From: Oligoflexales bacterium
GTDB lineage: Bacteria; Bdellovibrionota_B; Oligoflexia; Oligoflexales; RGVZ01
NCBI GenBank assembly: GCA_947494335.1
Contig: CANLUT010000001.1
Span: 1,248,026 to 1,312,025, forward strand
Length of the DNA stretch: 64,000 nucleotides
Direction of reading: 5' to 3'
Below, in pieces: positions 29,430-38,888 of the stretch. A program made the position numbers and the translations under genes. Under the pieces are notes generated by a model, which saw nothing but the letters and a program-made list of their open reading frames with translations, did no database searches and was not told where the DNA came from. Numbering within the stretch: position 1 is the first letter of the stretch; each line of letters starts with the position of its first letter.

Positions 29430-30236
29430 CCTCAAATCAAATCGACCGCCTAGCCGTTCAGCAAGACTCGCAAGCCAGCCAGATCGTTGTTGCAGAATCT
29501 TGGCAGACGCTGGATCCATCAATAAACCGCAGCCTTTCATGACCCAGCCCGGAGCGTCCTCGGCCCACGATAGTTCAAATGATGCACCACCTGACATGGC
29601 GATTAAGGCATCGGGCTCTTGTCTGCGAAATAGCGGATACCAAACCATCCAGTGCCGAGCCATGGACTTGACCCGCGCCAGGGCGTTCATGACTTTGTCC
29701 CAGTCATCTGCTGTGCCGTCACTGCTGCGATACGGTGGATCAACTAAGACTAGATCTGCTTTTTCAACCTTCTGTAGTGCGTCATAGCCACTTTTGGGCT
29801 CGAGCGTGACCCATTGAGATAACTGCCCCTTACGGATTGCACTTCCTGCCATCTTGAGGGTATCGGCGTTCACCTCGTGAACAGTCAGCTTGAAATTCGG
29901 ATGTCCCACATTTCGTAAAAACTCTGCTGCAAGAACCCAAGAACCTTTATAGAGGAAATTGGCATTCATTGCTGGAAGCACAAGATTAAAATAATAATGA
30001 TCGAGTAGCTCAGCAGTCCCATCCATAAACCTACCAATGCCGCGCCGCCAATCGCCGTTCTCGCCCAATCGAGCGTATCCAGGTCCAGCATGGGTTTCTA
30101 CATAATGAAAAGACTTCGGGGACTCAGACGACAACGTCCTGAGAGCGTCAATGAGAAGAATATGTTTCCATACATCGCCGATATTTCCGGCGTAGCGGCA
30201 GTGGTTGTAAGGTCTTCGGGCAGTGTTCTGCTGCAT
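29316..30236 (-). CDS. rlmJ: 23S rRNA (adenine-2030-N6)-methyltransferase RlmJ-like
   Basis: 306 residues from ATG 30236 (GGAGAGGAGG lies further upstream; longer starts at TTG or up to 30290 are possible). The N-terminus RYAGNIGDVWKHILLIDAL matches the RlmJ start (HAGNFADVLKH), then VETHAGPG and the catalytic N6-methyltransferase motif DPPY in VLVDPPYRSS. RlmJ modifies A2030 of 23S rRNA. E. coli RlmJ is about 280 residues; here a 20-30 residue C-terminal tail overlaps the convergent DCC gene, an unusual arrangement. Confidence 0.85.
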   Translation of the reverse strand: MQQNTARRPYNHCRYAGNIGDVWKHILLIDALRTLSSESPKSFHYVETHAGPGYARLGENGDWRRGIGRFMDGTAELLDHYYFNLVLPAMNANFLYKGSWVLAAEFLRNVGHPNFKLTVHEVNADTLKMAGSAIRKGQLSQWVTLEPKSGYDALQKVEKADLVLVDPPYRSSDGTADDWDKVMNALARVKSMARHWMVWYPLFRRQEPDALIAMSGGASFELSWAEDAPGWVMKGCGLLMDPASAKILQQRSGWLASLAERLGGRFDLRSSAAAKTEPSQNIGSAHHGSTGDNCYAQFLSNPVHLL

Positions 30237-30397
30237 AGGACTTCGCAAGCCCTCCTCTCCAGTGAACTGCCCGTTTAGCACAGGTCCCACCCCGTCTCAA
30301 GTCACAAAATCTTACATCTTATAGGCATAATTAACCCATTGTTATTAGCGTGTTAGAGCCGGATAATCGGAGATGAGCCTGCAGCTCGGAGGTTATT

Positions 30398-31294
30398 GTG
30401 AAACTAGCCATTTTGTCCCAAGACGCCAGCCTTTATTCCACTTCGAGATTGAAGGCGGCTGCCGATGCGCGCGGTCACCATGTCAAGGTGGTCGACTACA
30501 TGCGCTGCTACATCAACGTCTCATCTGATGATCCGTGTGTGATGTATGCGGGTAAGCACCTCGAACACTACGATGCCATCATTCCGCGCGTCGGCGCCTC
30601 CAATACATTTTACGGCACTGCTATAGTTCGGCAGTTTGAACTAACCAACACACTCACAGCCAATGGTTCTCAAGCCATCGCTCGGTCACGCGATAAACTG
30701 CGCTGCATGCAAATCCTGGCCAAGGAAAAAGTCGGTCTTCCCGTCACCGGATTTGCCCACAGCACACAAGATACTGACGGACTGATTAACATGGTCGGTG
30801 GCCCCCCAGTTGTCATCAAGCTAATTGAAGGGACTCAAGGTATTGGTGTGGTTCTCGCAGAAACATATGCATCCGCCAAATCCATGATTGAGGCTTTCCG
30901 CGGTCTATCGGCGCATATTCTTGTTCAAGAATATATTCAAGAAGCTCAGGGCGAAGATATCCGCGCATTTGTCGTCGGCGACAAGGTGATTGCGGCCATG
31001 CGAAGAAAAGCAGCCAAGGGTGAATTTAGGGCCAACATTCACCGCGGCGCAAAATCAGAAAGCGTCGAACTAACAGACGAAGAAATTCAAACCGCACTGA
31101 TGGCTTGTCGCGCAGTGGGCTTGAAAGTCGCAGGCGTGGACATGCTTCGCTCTAAAAGCGGACCCAAGGTCCTTGAAATTAACTCATCACCCGGTTTGCA
31201 GGGCATCGAATCCGCGACAGGAATCGACGTTGCAGGAGCCATCATTCATTATCTGGAGGAAAATCTTGATTCCGTCCGGGCATTTGAGGGATAG
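30398..31294 (+). CDS. rimK: RimK-type alpha-L-glutamate ligase
   Basis: 298 residues, the length of E. coli RimK, with near-continuous similarity to it: MKLAILS start, [48 protein letters not shown] and [13 protein letters not shown]. This ATP-grasp enzyme adds glutamates to the C-terminus of ribosomal protein S6. The start is GTG 30398 with GGAGG before it. It is four bases from the aspartoacylase-like gene, a common pairing in many Proteobacteria. Confidence 0.95.
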   Translation: MKLAILSQDASLYSTSRLKAAADARGHHVKVVDYMRCYINVSSDDPCVMYAGKHLEHYDAIIPRVGASNTFYGTAIVRQFELTNTLTANGSQAIARSRDKLRCMQILAKEKVGLPVTGFAHSTQDTDGLINMVGGPPVVIKLIEGTQGIGVVLAETYASAKSMIEAFRGLSAHILVQEYIQEAQGEDIRAFVVGDKVIAAMRRKAAKGEFRANIHRGAKSESVELTDEEIQTALMACRAVGLKVAGVDMLRSKSGPKVLEINSSPGLQGIESATGIDVAGAIIHYLEENLDSVRAFEG

Positions 31295-31297
31295 AGC

Positions 31298-32290
31298 ATG
31301 AGCCGGTTCAAAAGACCTTCTGAAGATAAGCCAATCAAAATCGGCTCGGAACTCATTGACCGTGGGGAACAGATACGGGTTGAAATCCCCATCACCATGC
31401 TTGCGACGCAAGGCGCCCTGAGCATGCCGATTGAAGTTATTGCAGGAGACGAAGACGGACCCGTACTAGCCGTGACAAGCACGATTCACGGTGACGAGTT
31501 AAACGGGATTGAAATTATTCGACAGCTTTTGCCGCTTTTATCTCCGTCAATACTTGCTGGAACTCTAATTGCAATTCCTATCGTCAACGTACCGGCATTC
31601 ATGACGCAGAGCCGCTATCTTCCGGATCGTCGAGACCTCAATCGTTCCTTTCCTGGTAAAAAATCTGGGAGCCAAGCGTCACGCATTGCGTTCACTGTCA
31701 TGGAAGATGTCATTAAACATTGCACGCATCTGGTGGACATTCACTCTGCCAGTGCTCATCGCAGCAACGCACCGCAGGTACGCGCCAGTCTTAACAAACC
31801 AGAGGCTGCTGCCTGTGCGAAGTCATTTGGAGCACCATTCATTATCCACTCCGCAGAACGCGATGGGTCTCTACGCTGGGCTGCGTCAAACATCGGACTT
31901 ACCAGCATCGTCTATGAAGCTGGCGATGCAGGGCGATTTGATCGTGATGCTATTGACACGGGTTTGTGGGGGTTACTCGGGGTGATGGATCATCTCGGCA
32001 TGATTTCAGCGCGCGACCTCCACATCAAAAAACTACGTCGCCATAAACCAGAACCATCCAAGATCTATGAATCGACTAAGTGGATCCGCGCTACCAAGGG
32101 TGGACTATTTCGCAGCCAGGTGGAGACAGGTCAAACTGTTGAGCGGGATCAATTTCTGGGATTTATAGCCGACGCTTTTGGCGAGGGCATGACTGTGCTC
32201 AAAGCTCCCAGGGCTGGCTCTGTTATCGGCATTACCCGTAACCCAGTGGTCGGGCATGGAGACGCACTGGTTCATATTGCTTACAATTAA
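31298..32290 (+). CDS. Succinylglutamate desuccinylase/aspartoacylase-family zinc hydrolase
   Basis: 330 residues. The M14-like zinc site is visible: H-G-D-E in TSTIHGDELNG, the DLNRSFPG motif, and the second His in LVDIHSAS; YEAGD near residue 210 supplies the usual Glu. The C-terminal 90 residues form the beta-barrel-like domain of the family (GGLFRSQVETG). Genes of this type often sit directly after rimK, as here, and may remove or process glutamyl or related amide groups; the substrate is unproven. Confidence 0.9.
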   Translation: MSRFKRPSEDKPIKIGSELIDRGEQIRVEIPITMLATQGALSMPIEVIAGDEDGPVLAVTSTIHGDELNGIEIIRQLLPLLSPSILAGTLIAIPIVNVPAFMTQSRYLPDRRDLNRSFPGKKSGSQASRIAFTVMEDVIKHCTHLVDIHSASAHRSNAPQVRASLNKPEAAACAKSFGAPFIIHSAERDGSLRWAASNIGLTSIVYEAGDAGRFDRDAIDTGLWGLLGVMDHLGMISARDLHIKKLRRHKPEPSKIYESTKWIRATKGGLFRSQVETGQTVERDQFLGFIADAFGEGMTVLKAPRAGSVIGITRNPVVGHGDALVHIAYN

Positions 32291-32350
32291 GGTCGCAAGA
32301 CTAGACGTCAGACCTAAACAAACACAAATTTAAAAAGAGCGAAACCTTCA

Positions 32351-33181
32351 CTACGTTTTTGCGACTTCAACGCGCACGGTCTGATTGGGTTGAAAACTAA
32401 GTGTCCTCTGTGGAAACGGTAACTCGATCTTAGCTTGCTCCAGCGCCTTCTTTACAGCATCGGCTGCCGTATTTTGAGCCTCTAGCAAACGCTCACGATC
32501 AACCCAAAACTCAGCTCCTAGTACGACAGCATTATCACCAAACGACTTAAAATGAACGATGGACGCAGGATCTTTACGCGTCAAAGGTAGAGAGCTTAGC
32601 ACGTTCATGACCAATGCACGCACACTAGCGATATCAGCCGTATAGGGAATTCCAATTAACAACTCAACACGACGATGAGCAAACCTCGTGGTGTTCACGA
32701 TTTCCGACTTCATCAAAGTCTCGTTGGGAATCCGTACCATCGTGTTCTCTGGAGTTCTCAAAATTGTTGAAAGAAGGCCTAACGATGAAACCTCACCAGT
32801 GGTGGAGCCAATCTTTATCACGTCACCAATGGTAAACGGACGCTCGAGCAGCATAAAAAGACCGCTAATCACATTGGACATGGTCGTTTGACTTGCAAAG
32901 CCGATGGCAACCGATGCGATACCAGCCGCTCCCACCAGAACGCTGAGGTTGATGCCAGCCTCATCCAGTCCCGTCAAAACACAGAGGACAAAAACTCCAT
33001 AAAAAATCAGTCGCCTGGCAACACCAATCTGATGCTGTGCCAGAGCTCTGGAGAGAGCTCGCCCGAGAGCCCTACTCGCAACATTACCCAGGAGATACCC
33101 AAACATCACACCAAGTAAGACGATGAGAAGTTTCGTAACTGGCCCTTCTTTAACCAAGTCTGATAACATATCCATGTTCAT
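32351..33181 (-). CDS. mscS: MscS-family mechanosensitive channel
   Basis: 276 residues, close to E. coli MscS. Three membrane helices are followed by the pore-lining TM3 (SVLVGAAGIASVAIGFASQTTMSNVISGLFM, quoted here in part) and the ERPFTIGDVI start of the cytoplasmic beta domain. It gates under membrane tension to release solutes on hypo-osmotic shock. ATG 33181 lies within 17 bases of the start of a divergent small gene at 33198. Confidence 0.93.
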   Translation of the reverse strand: MNMDMLSDLVKEGPVTKLLIVLLGVMFGYLLGNVASRALGRALSRALAQHQIGVARRLIFYGVFVLCVLTGLDEAGINLSVLVGAAGIASVAIGFASQTTMSNVISGLFMLLERPFTIGDVIKIGSTTGEVSSLGLLSTILRTPENTMVRIPNETLMKSEIVNTTRFAHRRVELLIGIPYTADIASVRALVMNVLSSLPLTRKDPASIVHFKSFGDNAVVLGAEFWVDRERLLEAQNTAADAVKKALEQAKIELPFPQRTLSFQPNQTVRVEVAKT

Positions 33182-33197
33182 GAACAGGATTCACCTC

Positions 33198-33533
33198 ATG
33201 CAAAAAAGCCGCTATCTGAAATTGAGAGTTTTTACTGTGGCAACAGGCGTCATGATGATGCTTGCTCAAAGCGGCATTGGTGAACTTTATGCACAGAACC
33301 AGAACGTTACAACACCAAAAGATTGCACTGCGGAGAACCAACTTGGTAGCGCTTGCTTGAATGGCACAAAAAGCGGCAAATCAACGCGAAAAAAGCCCAA
33401 AAATAAGAACAGTAGAAAAAAGAAGATACCGAATTCGGAGTCCCAATCTCCACCGCCAGGGTCAAAACGTGAAAGCTCTACCCCTGGTGTACCAGTGGAT
33501 GACTTACCGGTCCGACCTGATGATAAGTTTTAG
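33198..33533 (+). CDS. Small basic secreted protein of unknown function
   Basis: 111 residues. ATG 33198 is chosen because AGGA lies eight bases upstream; an ATG at 33180 is possible but overlaps the divergent mscS start. A signal peptide (VFTVATGVMMMLAQ...ELYAQ) precedes a short mature chain with two cysteines (KDCTAENQLGSAC), then a Lys/Arg/Asn/Ser-rich, Pro-rich disordered tail. No family recognised. Confidence 0.6.
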   Translation: MQKSRYLKLRVFTVATGVMMMLAQSGIGELYAQNQNVTTPKDCTAENQLGSACLNGTKSGKSTRKKPKNKNSRKKKIPNSESQSPPPGSKRESSTPGVPVDDLPVRPDDKF

Positions 33534-33558
33534 CAAGCAAACAAATAAATTTTTTTGA

Positions 33559-34095
33559 TTAGTGGCCTTCGAATTCCATGAGCCAGCTGAGATCGTAGCG
33601 TGACAAGCGGGAAGCCCCTTGGAGCTCCGGAAGGTTCACCACAAAATGACAACCCACAACCTGACCACCCATCTTTTCGACAAGAGCCGCCACAGCGCCG
33701 GCTGTACCGCCAGTCGCCAGCAGGTCATCAATCACGAGACACCGCTCGGTAGGCTCGATGGCGTCATTATGAATCTGAATGCAGTCCTTACCATACTCAA
33801 GATCATATTCGATCTCTACGGTTGCTCCCGGCAGTTTGCCTTTTTTGCGGGCTAAAACCATTCCGCAACCAAGGCGCTCCGCAACAGCAGCACCGAAAAT
33901 AAATCCCCGCGACTCAATCGCAACGATCTTCTGGGGTTTGAGTTTGAAGGCACGTTCAGCTAGCAATTCAACAGACTTTTTTAGGCCCCAAGGATCAAGG
34001 ATTAAACTGCTGACATCCCGAAACATGATTCCTTGCTTCGGAAAATGTGGAATCGTTCGGACCAGAGATTTTAAACGAACGAGATCCTGAGTCAT
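33559..34095 (-). CDS. apt: Adenine phosphoribosyltransferase
   Basis: 178 residues, standard length. N-terminal FPKQGIMFRDVSSLI, then VAIESRGFIFGAAVA, the KKGKLPG loop and the PRPP-binding motif V-I-D-D-L-L-A-T-G-G-T are all as in Apt. It salvages adenine to AMP in one step. AGGAGAGAG precedes ATG 34095. It may be expressed on its own or with the PBP gene upstream on the same strand. Confidence 0.96.
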   Translation of the reverse strand: MTQDLVRLKSLVRTIPHFPKQGIMFRDVSSLILDPWGLKKSVELLAERAFKLKPQKIVAIESRGFIFGAAVAERLGCGMVLARKKGKLPGATVEIEYDLEYGKDCIQIHNDAIEPTERCLVIDDLLATGGTAGAVAALVEKMGGQVVGCHFVVNLPELQGASRLSRYDLSWLMEFEGH

Positions 34096-34174
34096 GGGCT
34101 CTCTCCTAGCTGAAGTTTAGAGCCCCGTTTTTGTCAGAAAAACATCTTTAGCACAAGAGTTTTGACGGCATCAC

Positions 34175-37100
34175 CTACCACAAGTCGCCGTTATCAGGCT
34201 TTCCTTGGCCATCAGTATCTGTTTTCATTTGGCCACCGCCATCGCGTGCGCCCTCATCGGGAGCCCCGTTGGCCGCCCGACCTGTTTTTGATTCATTATC
34301 TTCACCTTTAATAACGCGCCCTTCATCGTCGAGAACATCGTCTGACTGTTTGGAAAGCTCGTTAGGCTTAAGCCCAGGAAGAAGCTGCGCATTAGCTGGT
34401 CCTTCGCCCTGATCCTGCGAAACGTTGGCCTTATCGGAGACCTCAACTTTCGTGGGTGCTGCGGGCAAAGCAGAATCCTTCAACTCAGCCTTGAAGTTAA
34501 ATGGGCTATAGAGACGCGCAACTCCGCCCTTGCCATCTCCCGGAACCCTGATGATGCCGCGCACCGTGTTGCCCACCGCAAATTCATTTTCAAAAGACTC
34601 TCCAGTCTTATCGATGTTGGTGGTGGCGAACACTTCATCGCCGTTCTCATTACCAGAGAAGACAATTCCCCGCGGTAAATCGACGTTGAGGGCTGCTGCT
34701 TTGTTGTCATATTTAATTGGCCACTCGCCTCGCTTGACGACATTGATATCCAATTCATCAAGTTGATCACGATACTTCATGATATCAATCATGCCCTTGG
34801 CGTACTCAATCCAAGCCGGCAGCGCCCCTATGGCACCTGACACCTTGATTGCCCCGCGGCGCATCATCTTGTTCAAATCGTAGCCGACATACGACGCGAT
34901 CGAATGGTAATGGCTGAAATCAAGGGGAGCGCCCTTGGCGGGAGGCACCGGAAAGAACCCCGCGAAATAAGCATTTGTATAATCGTTTGTGGTCCCTGTT
35001 TTCCCAAAGGCCTGAACGCGAACTTTGGCAGATTCCGAAGACTTCACAGGACCTTTAGCTTGAGGATCCGCTGGAGCTGCCAAATCCACGTAAAGTTCAC
35101 CGCGGGCACGACGACCGGTACCGTGAGTGACAACACGCTTCAAAATTTCCCGCATTTGATCCGAATACTCTGGAATGGAAACCATAGCTTCGCGACGCTT
35201 TGGTTCAAAGACCACCTCACCGAGACGATCTTCTATACGGCGAATGAAATTGATCTGATTCGGTGGGCCATTCTCGTAGAAACGGTAAATTTTACCCTCA
35301 ACAAACGTCTGATAGATCTTTGCAACTTCAGCCGCAGTAACGTCATTGGTCCCAAGAGGAAATGACTGGACGGGATCCACTTTGCTTGTGACGCCCATCG
35401 CTTTGACCATCTCCGTTAAGTAGTTTAGGCCAAGGGCTATACGGAAGTCATGATGTTCGAAATATCGATTGAGATCATATGGTGTCGCTGCGTTCATGAC
35501 AGACTGAAAATGATCCTCGACACTCTTCTCAAGTCTCGTAAAATCCGCGGCCGGGAGAGTCCCATTCAGGCGAATTTCGCCCTTCTGAACCATTTCGTTG
35601 AGCCAAATCGCCTCCACATCAAGGGCATTGAGAGCCCGACCTTGAATGGTGGCTAATTTCTCAATGTAATCAAATCGCTCGGTGACAATCTTGGGACGTT
35701 CACCCTCCAGAACTGGCAGGTATCCCAAAGCTGGCTTACTACCTTGAGTTGGCAAAACCCGGAAATTGGACCATGCTGCTTTCAGAGTCGGATCTGCCAG
35801 CGCACCCTCAGCTCCTTTTGACTGCACCCTAGCAGCGATCGCGTCAAAATCCGCCTCTGCCATTGAAGACAGAGTTTTCATACGTAAAAAATTGTTTTTC
35901 ACGAGATTGATGCGAAGCGCATTCTCTAAAGGCGGCATATCTGCAGTGCCCTGCCGTGAATGCAATGCTTGCAGCTCGCCAATGTAGCCTTTACCCCACC
36001 ACATTTTTTCGAGGGCGCGGATCACATCGTTACCGCCTTTGAAGACGAGATCAGGCGTGACGTCTTCAATGGCTCGCTTGAGTTGGAACTCCTTCACGCC
36101 ATCGTTGTCCAGCTGAACTCCAGTAGCCTTGGCAACACGAAAGTGAAAATCGGGGGCGCTTTCTCCAGGCTTCGGAGCAAGGTCCATCTGCGCCATCAAG
36201 TCTTTGAATTGCTCCAAATTCAGCTTATCGACAAGGCGATTGGCCAAGGCAACAGATGCCAAGTTTTCCGACGTCGTGCCGGACCATACCATACTGGCAC
36301 TTCGGTAGGGGCTGATATGATCAGGACGAGGGAAATAAAATCTAGCCTGATAAGGGAAAATTTGACGTTCGTTGTCGACGATATCCAATATGTTCCAACC
36401 AAGCTGCATCGCTGCATAGTAAACAACTGACTTAAATACGGATCCCGGCTGACGACGAGCAAATACGGCTCGGTTAAATCCAATAGTGTCAAACCCGCTA
36501 ACGGCGACCCGAACTTCTCCTTTGTCCAAAGCAACTAATCCACCATTGACCTTTGGTGTTTTCTGCAGCTCAAGGATCGCTTCGTGCTTGTCCTTGTCGT
36601 ATTCTTTGACCTCAACAAAGATCACATCGTCGCGCTTGATAGTTTGAAGTAATTTTTTGAGCTGAACTTCATGTCCTTGCTGCAATGGCAAATCCAACAA
36701 CTTGGCATAACGAACCAGAGCCTCGTAAGGCACAATACCGGAGCTCAATCCGAAGGACACTTTCAGATGCGCATCCTTCTTTTCGTTTCCTTTGATCTCC
36801 TCGACCTTCCCGTAGTAGAACTGGTTGACCTCGAGATCACGCAGACGCCTGAAGTTCTCTGCCTTTTCCGGCTGAAAACCAGCTAGAATTGTCTCCAGTC
36901 GGCTCAGGTTACGCCGCATGCCAAGCTGAGCGCGCTCCTGCAATTTGCAATCGATGGTTGTGAAAATTTTTAGACCCGCATTATTAAGTTCATCCACCGT
37001 TTCAATGCCCAGGATGTCCATCACTTCCTTCTGGCTCACCTGATTGCGAATCAAACTAACCAGCGCCACCTCACTTGAGCGAAAGCTTCCGCGATTAAAC

Positions 37101-37909
37101 GGAACGGGCCGCTCAAAGGCCTCTTTGAACTCTTCTTGAGATAACCAGCCTTGTTCATACATGCGCTTTAACACGTAGTTTTTTCGATCAAAAGCGTCGC
37201 GAACCGCTTGTTCACGGCGCTCTTTCGTATACTTCAAGTACGGGTCGTACTTGGATGGGCCCTTCACGCTACCCGCAATAAAGGCCGACTCGACGACATC
37301 CAAATCTGCAACTTCCTTGTTGAAGTAGTACTTCGCCGCAATTCCGATTCCGGAGCCGTTGCCTGAGACGTGAAATTGGTTCAAATAAAACTCAAGAATT
37401 TGCTGTTTGCTGTAAAGCTTTTCTAGCTGTAGCGCTGCAATCGCCTCGTTAATTTTACGACGCAGAGAGTATTCCCAGTCATCCATAATGTTTTTAACAG
37501 TCTGCTGGGTCAGTGTTGACCCTCCGCGGAACTTTCCAGTCTTTAAGCCTTCAGCAATGGCTTTGAAAATTGCCTGTGGATCAACTCCTCCGTGGGAGAA
37601 AAAGTTTTTATCCTCTGCGGCCACAAGAGCGTTCACCATGTGCTTAGGAATTTCTTCGATACTGACATAGCGCCGGTGCTCGTTACTGAAAAAGCTACCG
37701 ATGGGTGTTGACTCATCGAGACAGTAAACTGTCGTTTCCTCATTGATGCGCGCCATAATAGTGGTCTTCTTCAGGTGCGAATCATCGCCAAACCAAACAC
37801 TGAACAAAATGACTGACGTAACGCCCAGACCACCACCAATGGCCCCCACCACACCCGTGATGGCCGTCCACGCAGAAACATTTAAGAATTTGTTTTCAAA
37901 AATGCGCAT
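34175..37909 (-). CDS. Class A penicillin-binding protein (PBP1A-like), unusually large
   Basis: 1244 residues from ATG 37909 (GGAG upstream); ordinary PBP1A proteins have about 650-850. One N-terminal membrane helix is followed by a GT51 glycosyltransferase domain with catalytic Glu99 in AAEDKNFFSHGG and RGGSTLTQQ. The transpeptidase has S490-V-F-K493, S547-E-N549 and K970-T-G. SxN and KTG are about 420 residues apart, because a helical, low-similarity insertion fills roughly residues 565-815. After the transpeptidase comes a disordered acidic/Gly-rich tail of about 120 residues. It polymerises and crosslinks peptidoglycan; the insertion may bind a partner. Confidence 0.93.
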   Translation of the reverse strand: MRIFENKFLNVSAWTAITGVVGAIGGGLGVTSVILFSVWFGDDSHLKKTTIMARINEETTVYCLDESTPIGSFFSNEHRRYVSIEEIPKHMVNALVAAEDKNFFSHGGVDPQAIFKAIAEGLKTGKFRGGSTLTQQTVKNIMDDWEYSLRRKINEAIAALQLEKLYSKQQILEFYLNQFHVSGNGSGIGIAAKYYFNKEVADLDVVESAFIAGSVKGPSKYDPYLKYTKERREQAVRDAFDRKNYVLKRMYEQGWLSQEEFKEAFERPVPFNRGSFRSSEVALVSLIRNQVSQKEVMDILGIETVDELNNAGLKIFTTIDCKLQERAQLGMRRNLSRLETILAGFQPEKAENFRRLRDLEVNQFYYGKVEEIKGNEKKDAHLKVSFGLSSGIVPYEALVRYAKLLDLPLQQGHEVQLKKLLQTIKRDDVIFVEVKEYDKDKHEAILELQKTPKVNGGLVALDKGEVRVAVSGFDTIGFNRAVFARRQPGSVFKSVVYYAAMQLGWNILDIVDNERQIFPYQARFYFPRPDHISPYRSASMVWSGTTSENLASVALANRLVDKLNLEQFKDLMAQMDLAPKPGESAPDFHFRVAKATGVQLDNDGVKEFQLKRAIEDVTPDLVFKGGNDVIRALEKMWWGKGYIGELQALHSRQGTADMPPLENALRINLVKNNFLRMKTLSSMAEADFDAIAARVQSKGAEGALADPTLKAAWSNFRVLPTQGSKPALGYLPVLEGERPKIVTERFDYIEKLATIQGRALNALDVEAIWLNEMVQKGEIRLNGTLPAADFTRLEKSVEDHFQSVMNAATPYDLNRYFEHHDFRIALGLNYLTEMVKAMGVTSKVDPVQSFPLGTNDVTAAEVAKIYQTFVEGKIYRFYENGPPNQINFIRRIEDRLGEVVFEPKRREAMVSIPEYSDQMREILKRVVTHGTGRRARGELYVDLAAPADPQAKGPVKSSESAKVRVQAFGKTGTTNDYTNAYFAGFFPVPPAKGAPLDFSHYHSIASYVGYDLNKMMRRGAIKVSGAIGALPAWIEYAKGMIDIMKYRDQLDELDINVVKRGEWPIKYDNKAAALNVDLPRGIVFSGNENGDEVFATTNIDKTGESFENEFAVGNTVRGIIRVPGDGKGGVARLYSPFNFKAELKDSALPAAPTKVEVSDKANVSQDQGEGPANAQLLPGLKPNELSKQSDDVLDDEGRVIKGEDNESKTGRAANGAPDEGARDGGGQMKTDTDGQGKPDNGDLW

Positions 37910-38093
37910 AGCCACTCCAAACATGTACCCAACATTGCTCTTACATTCTATCACCACCCGCCGTGGAACTACTAGTTTCCCATCAAGAATTTCAGGGTGT
38001 TAGACCTCTTAACAAGGGCACTCCTGCCTTGATTTTGCCCTTTACGGGTGCGGCTGGTCATCGTATAAGAAGCACCTCTTTGAGGTGACTCCA

Positions 38094-38804
38094 ATGCTAT
38101 TTCCAAGCCTTACAAACCGTGAGGGACGCCCATTTGATCAGGTACAGCTGACAGGCATGCTGATGAGCTGTGTGATTGGCATTTACCCATCGGAGCGAAC
38201 CCGCAAGCAACCGGTAACCGTCGATATGTGCCTATATCTCGACACCAGGCGGGCTGCCGAGAGCGCCAACATTCATGACACCATTGATTACGGCGGCGCC
38301 GTCAAAGAAATTGCTTTTATCCTTGAGTACTGCGAGTTTCAGCTTATTGAGACCGCCGTAGAGGCGGTTTGCCGGCATTTTTTGAGGACTTATCAAGCGG
38401 ATCACTGCCTGCCCACGGTTGACGCCGTAATGGTTCGAATCAGTAAGCCCAGCGCCCTGACTCACGGCATCGTCCCATCCGTACAAGTCTTGCGCCGTCG
38501 TGATGATTACCCCATGCAATCCGAGAAAGTCTCATGCGGCAGCATTTACAAGATTCACAGCGCTTCCGACTCCAGTCTGCACATGCTTTTAGCGAGTGGC
38601 GACGCCCCAATTATTGTGAGGGATCTGCTTCCAAATGCCGAGACCATCCTGCCCTTTGGCCGATGGACCTTGGATGGCACACCCATCAAAAGCAGAACCC
38701 CTGTCACCTTAGCTGACGCTACATCCAAAGTATTGCAAGACACCTCGGCTGGCGCCAATCAGCCACGGTTGCTACTCATTCAAGGTCGCCCCCCCGTTAG
38801 GTAG
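38094..38804 (+). CDS. folB: Dihydroneopterin aldolase (FolB) with C-terminal extension
   Basis: 236 residues. ATG 38094 follows GAGGTGA and is preferred over GTG 38085. The first ~130 residues are FolB: VTVDMCLYLDTRRA, HDTIDYGGAVKEI and FQLIETAVEAVCRHF carry the conserved Glu/Tyr/Lys region of the folate-pathway aldolase. The last ~100 residues are an extra segment, beta-rich, that ordinary FolB (about 120 residues) lacks; I recognise no family in it. The protein is cytosolic. Confidence 0.85.
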   Translation: MLFPSLTNREGRPFDQVQLTGMLMSCVIGIYPSERTRKQPVTVDMCLYLDTRRAAESANIHDTIDYGGAVKEIAFILEYCEFQLIETAVEAVCRHFLRTYQADHCLPTVDAVMVRISKPSALTHGIVPSVQVLRRRDDYPMQSEKVSCGSIYKIHSASDSSLHMLLASGDAPIIVRDLLPNAETILPFGRWTLDGTPIKSRTPVTLADATSKVLQDTSAGANQPRLLLIQGRPPVR

Positions 38805-38888
38805 ACTGTGCCCATTTCTGCGAAGTTTCCGGCCTTTTAAAATTTAAGAGTGAGTCACCACACTCTTGTGCAAGGCAGGACAGTCATC

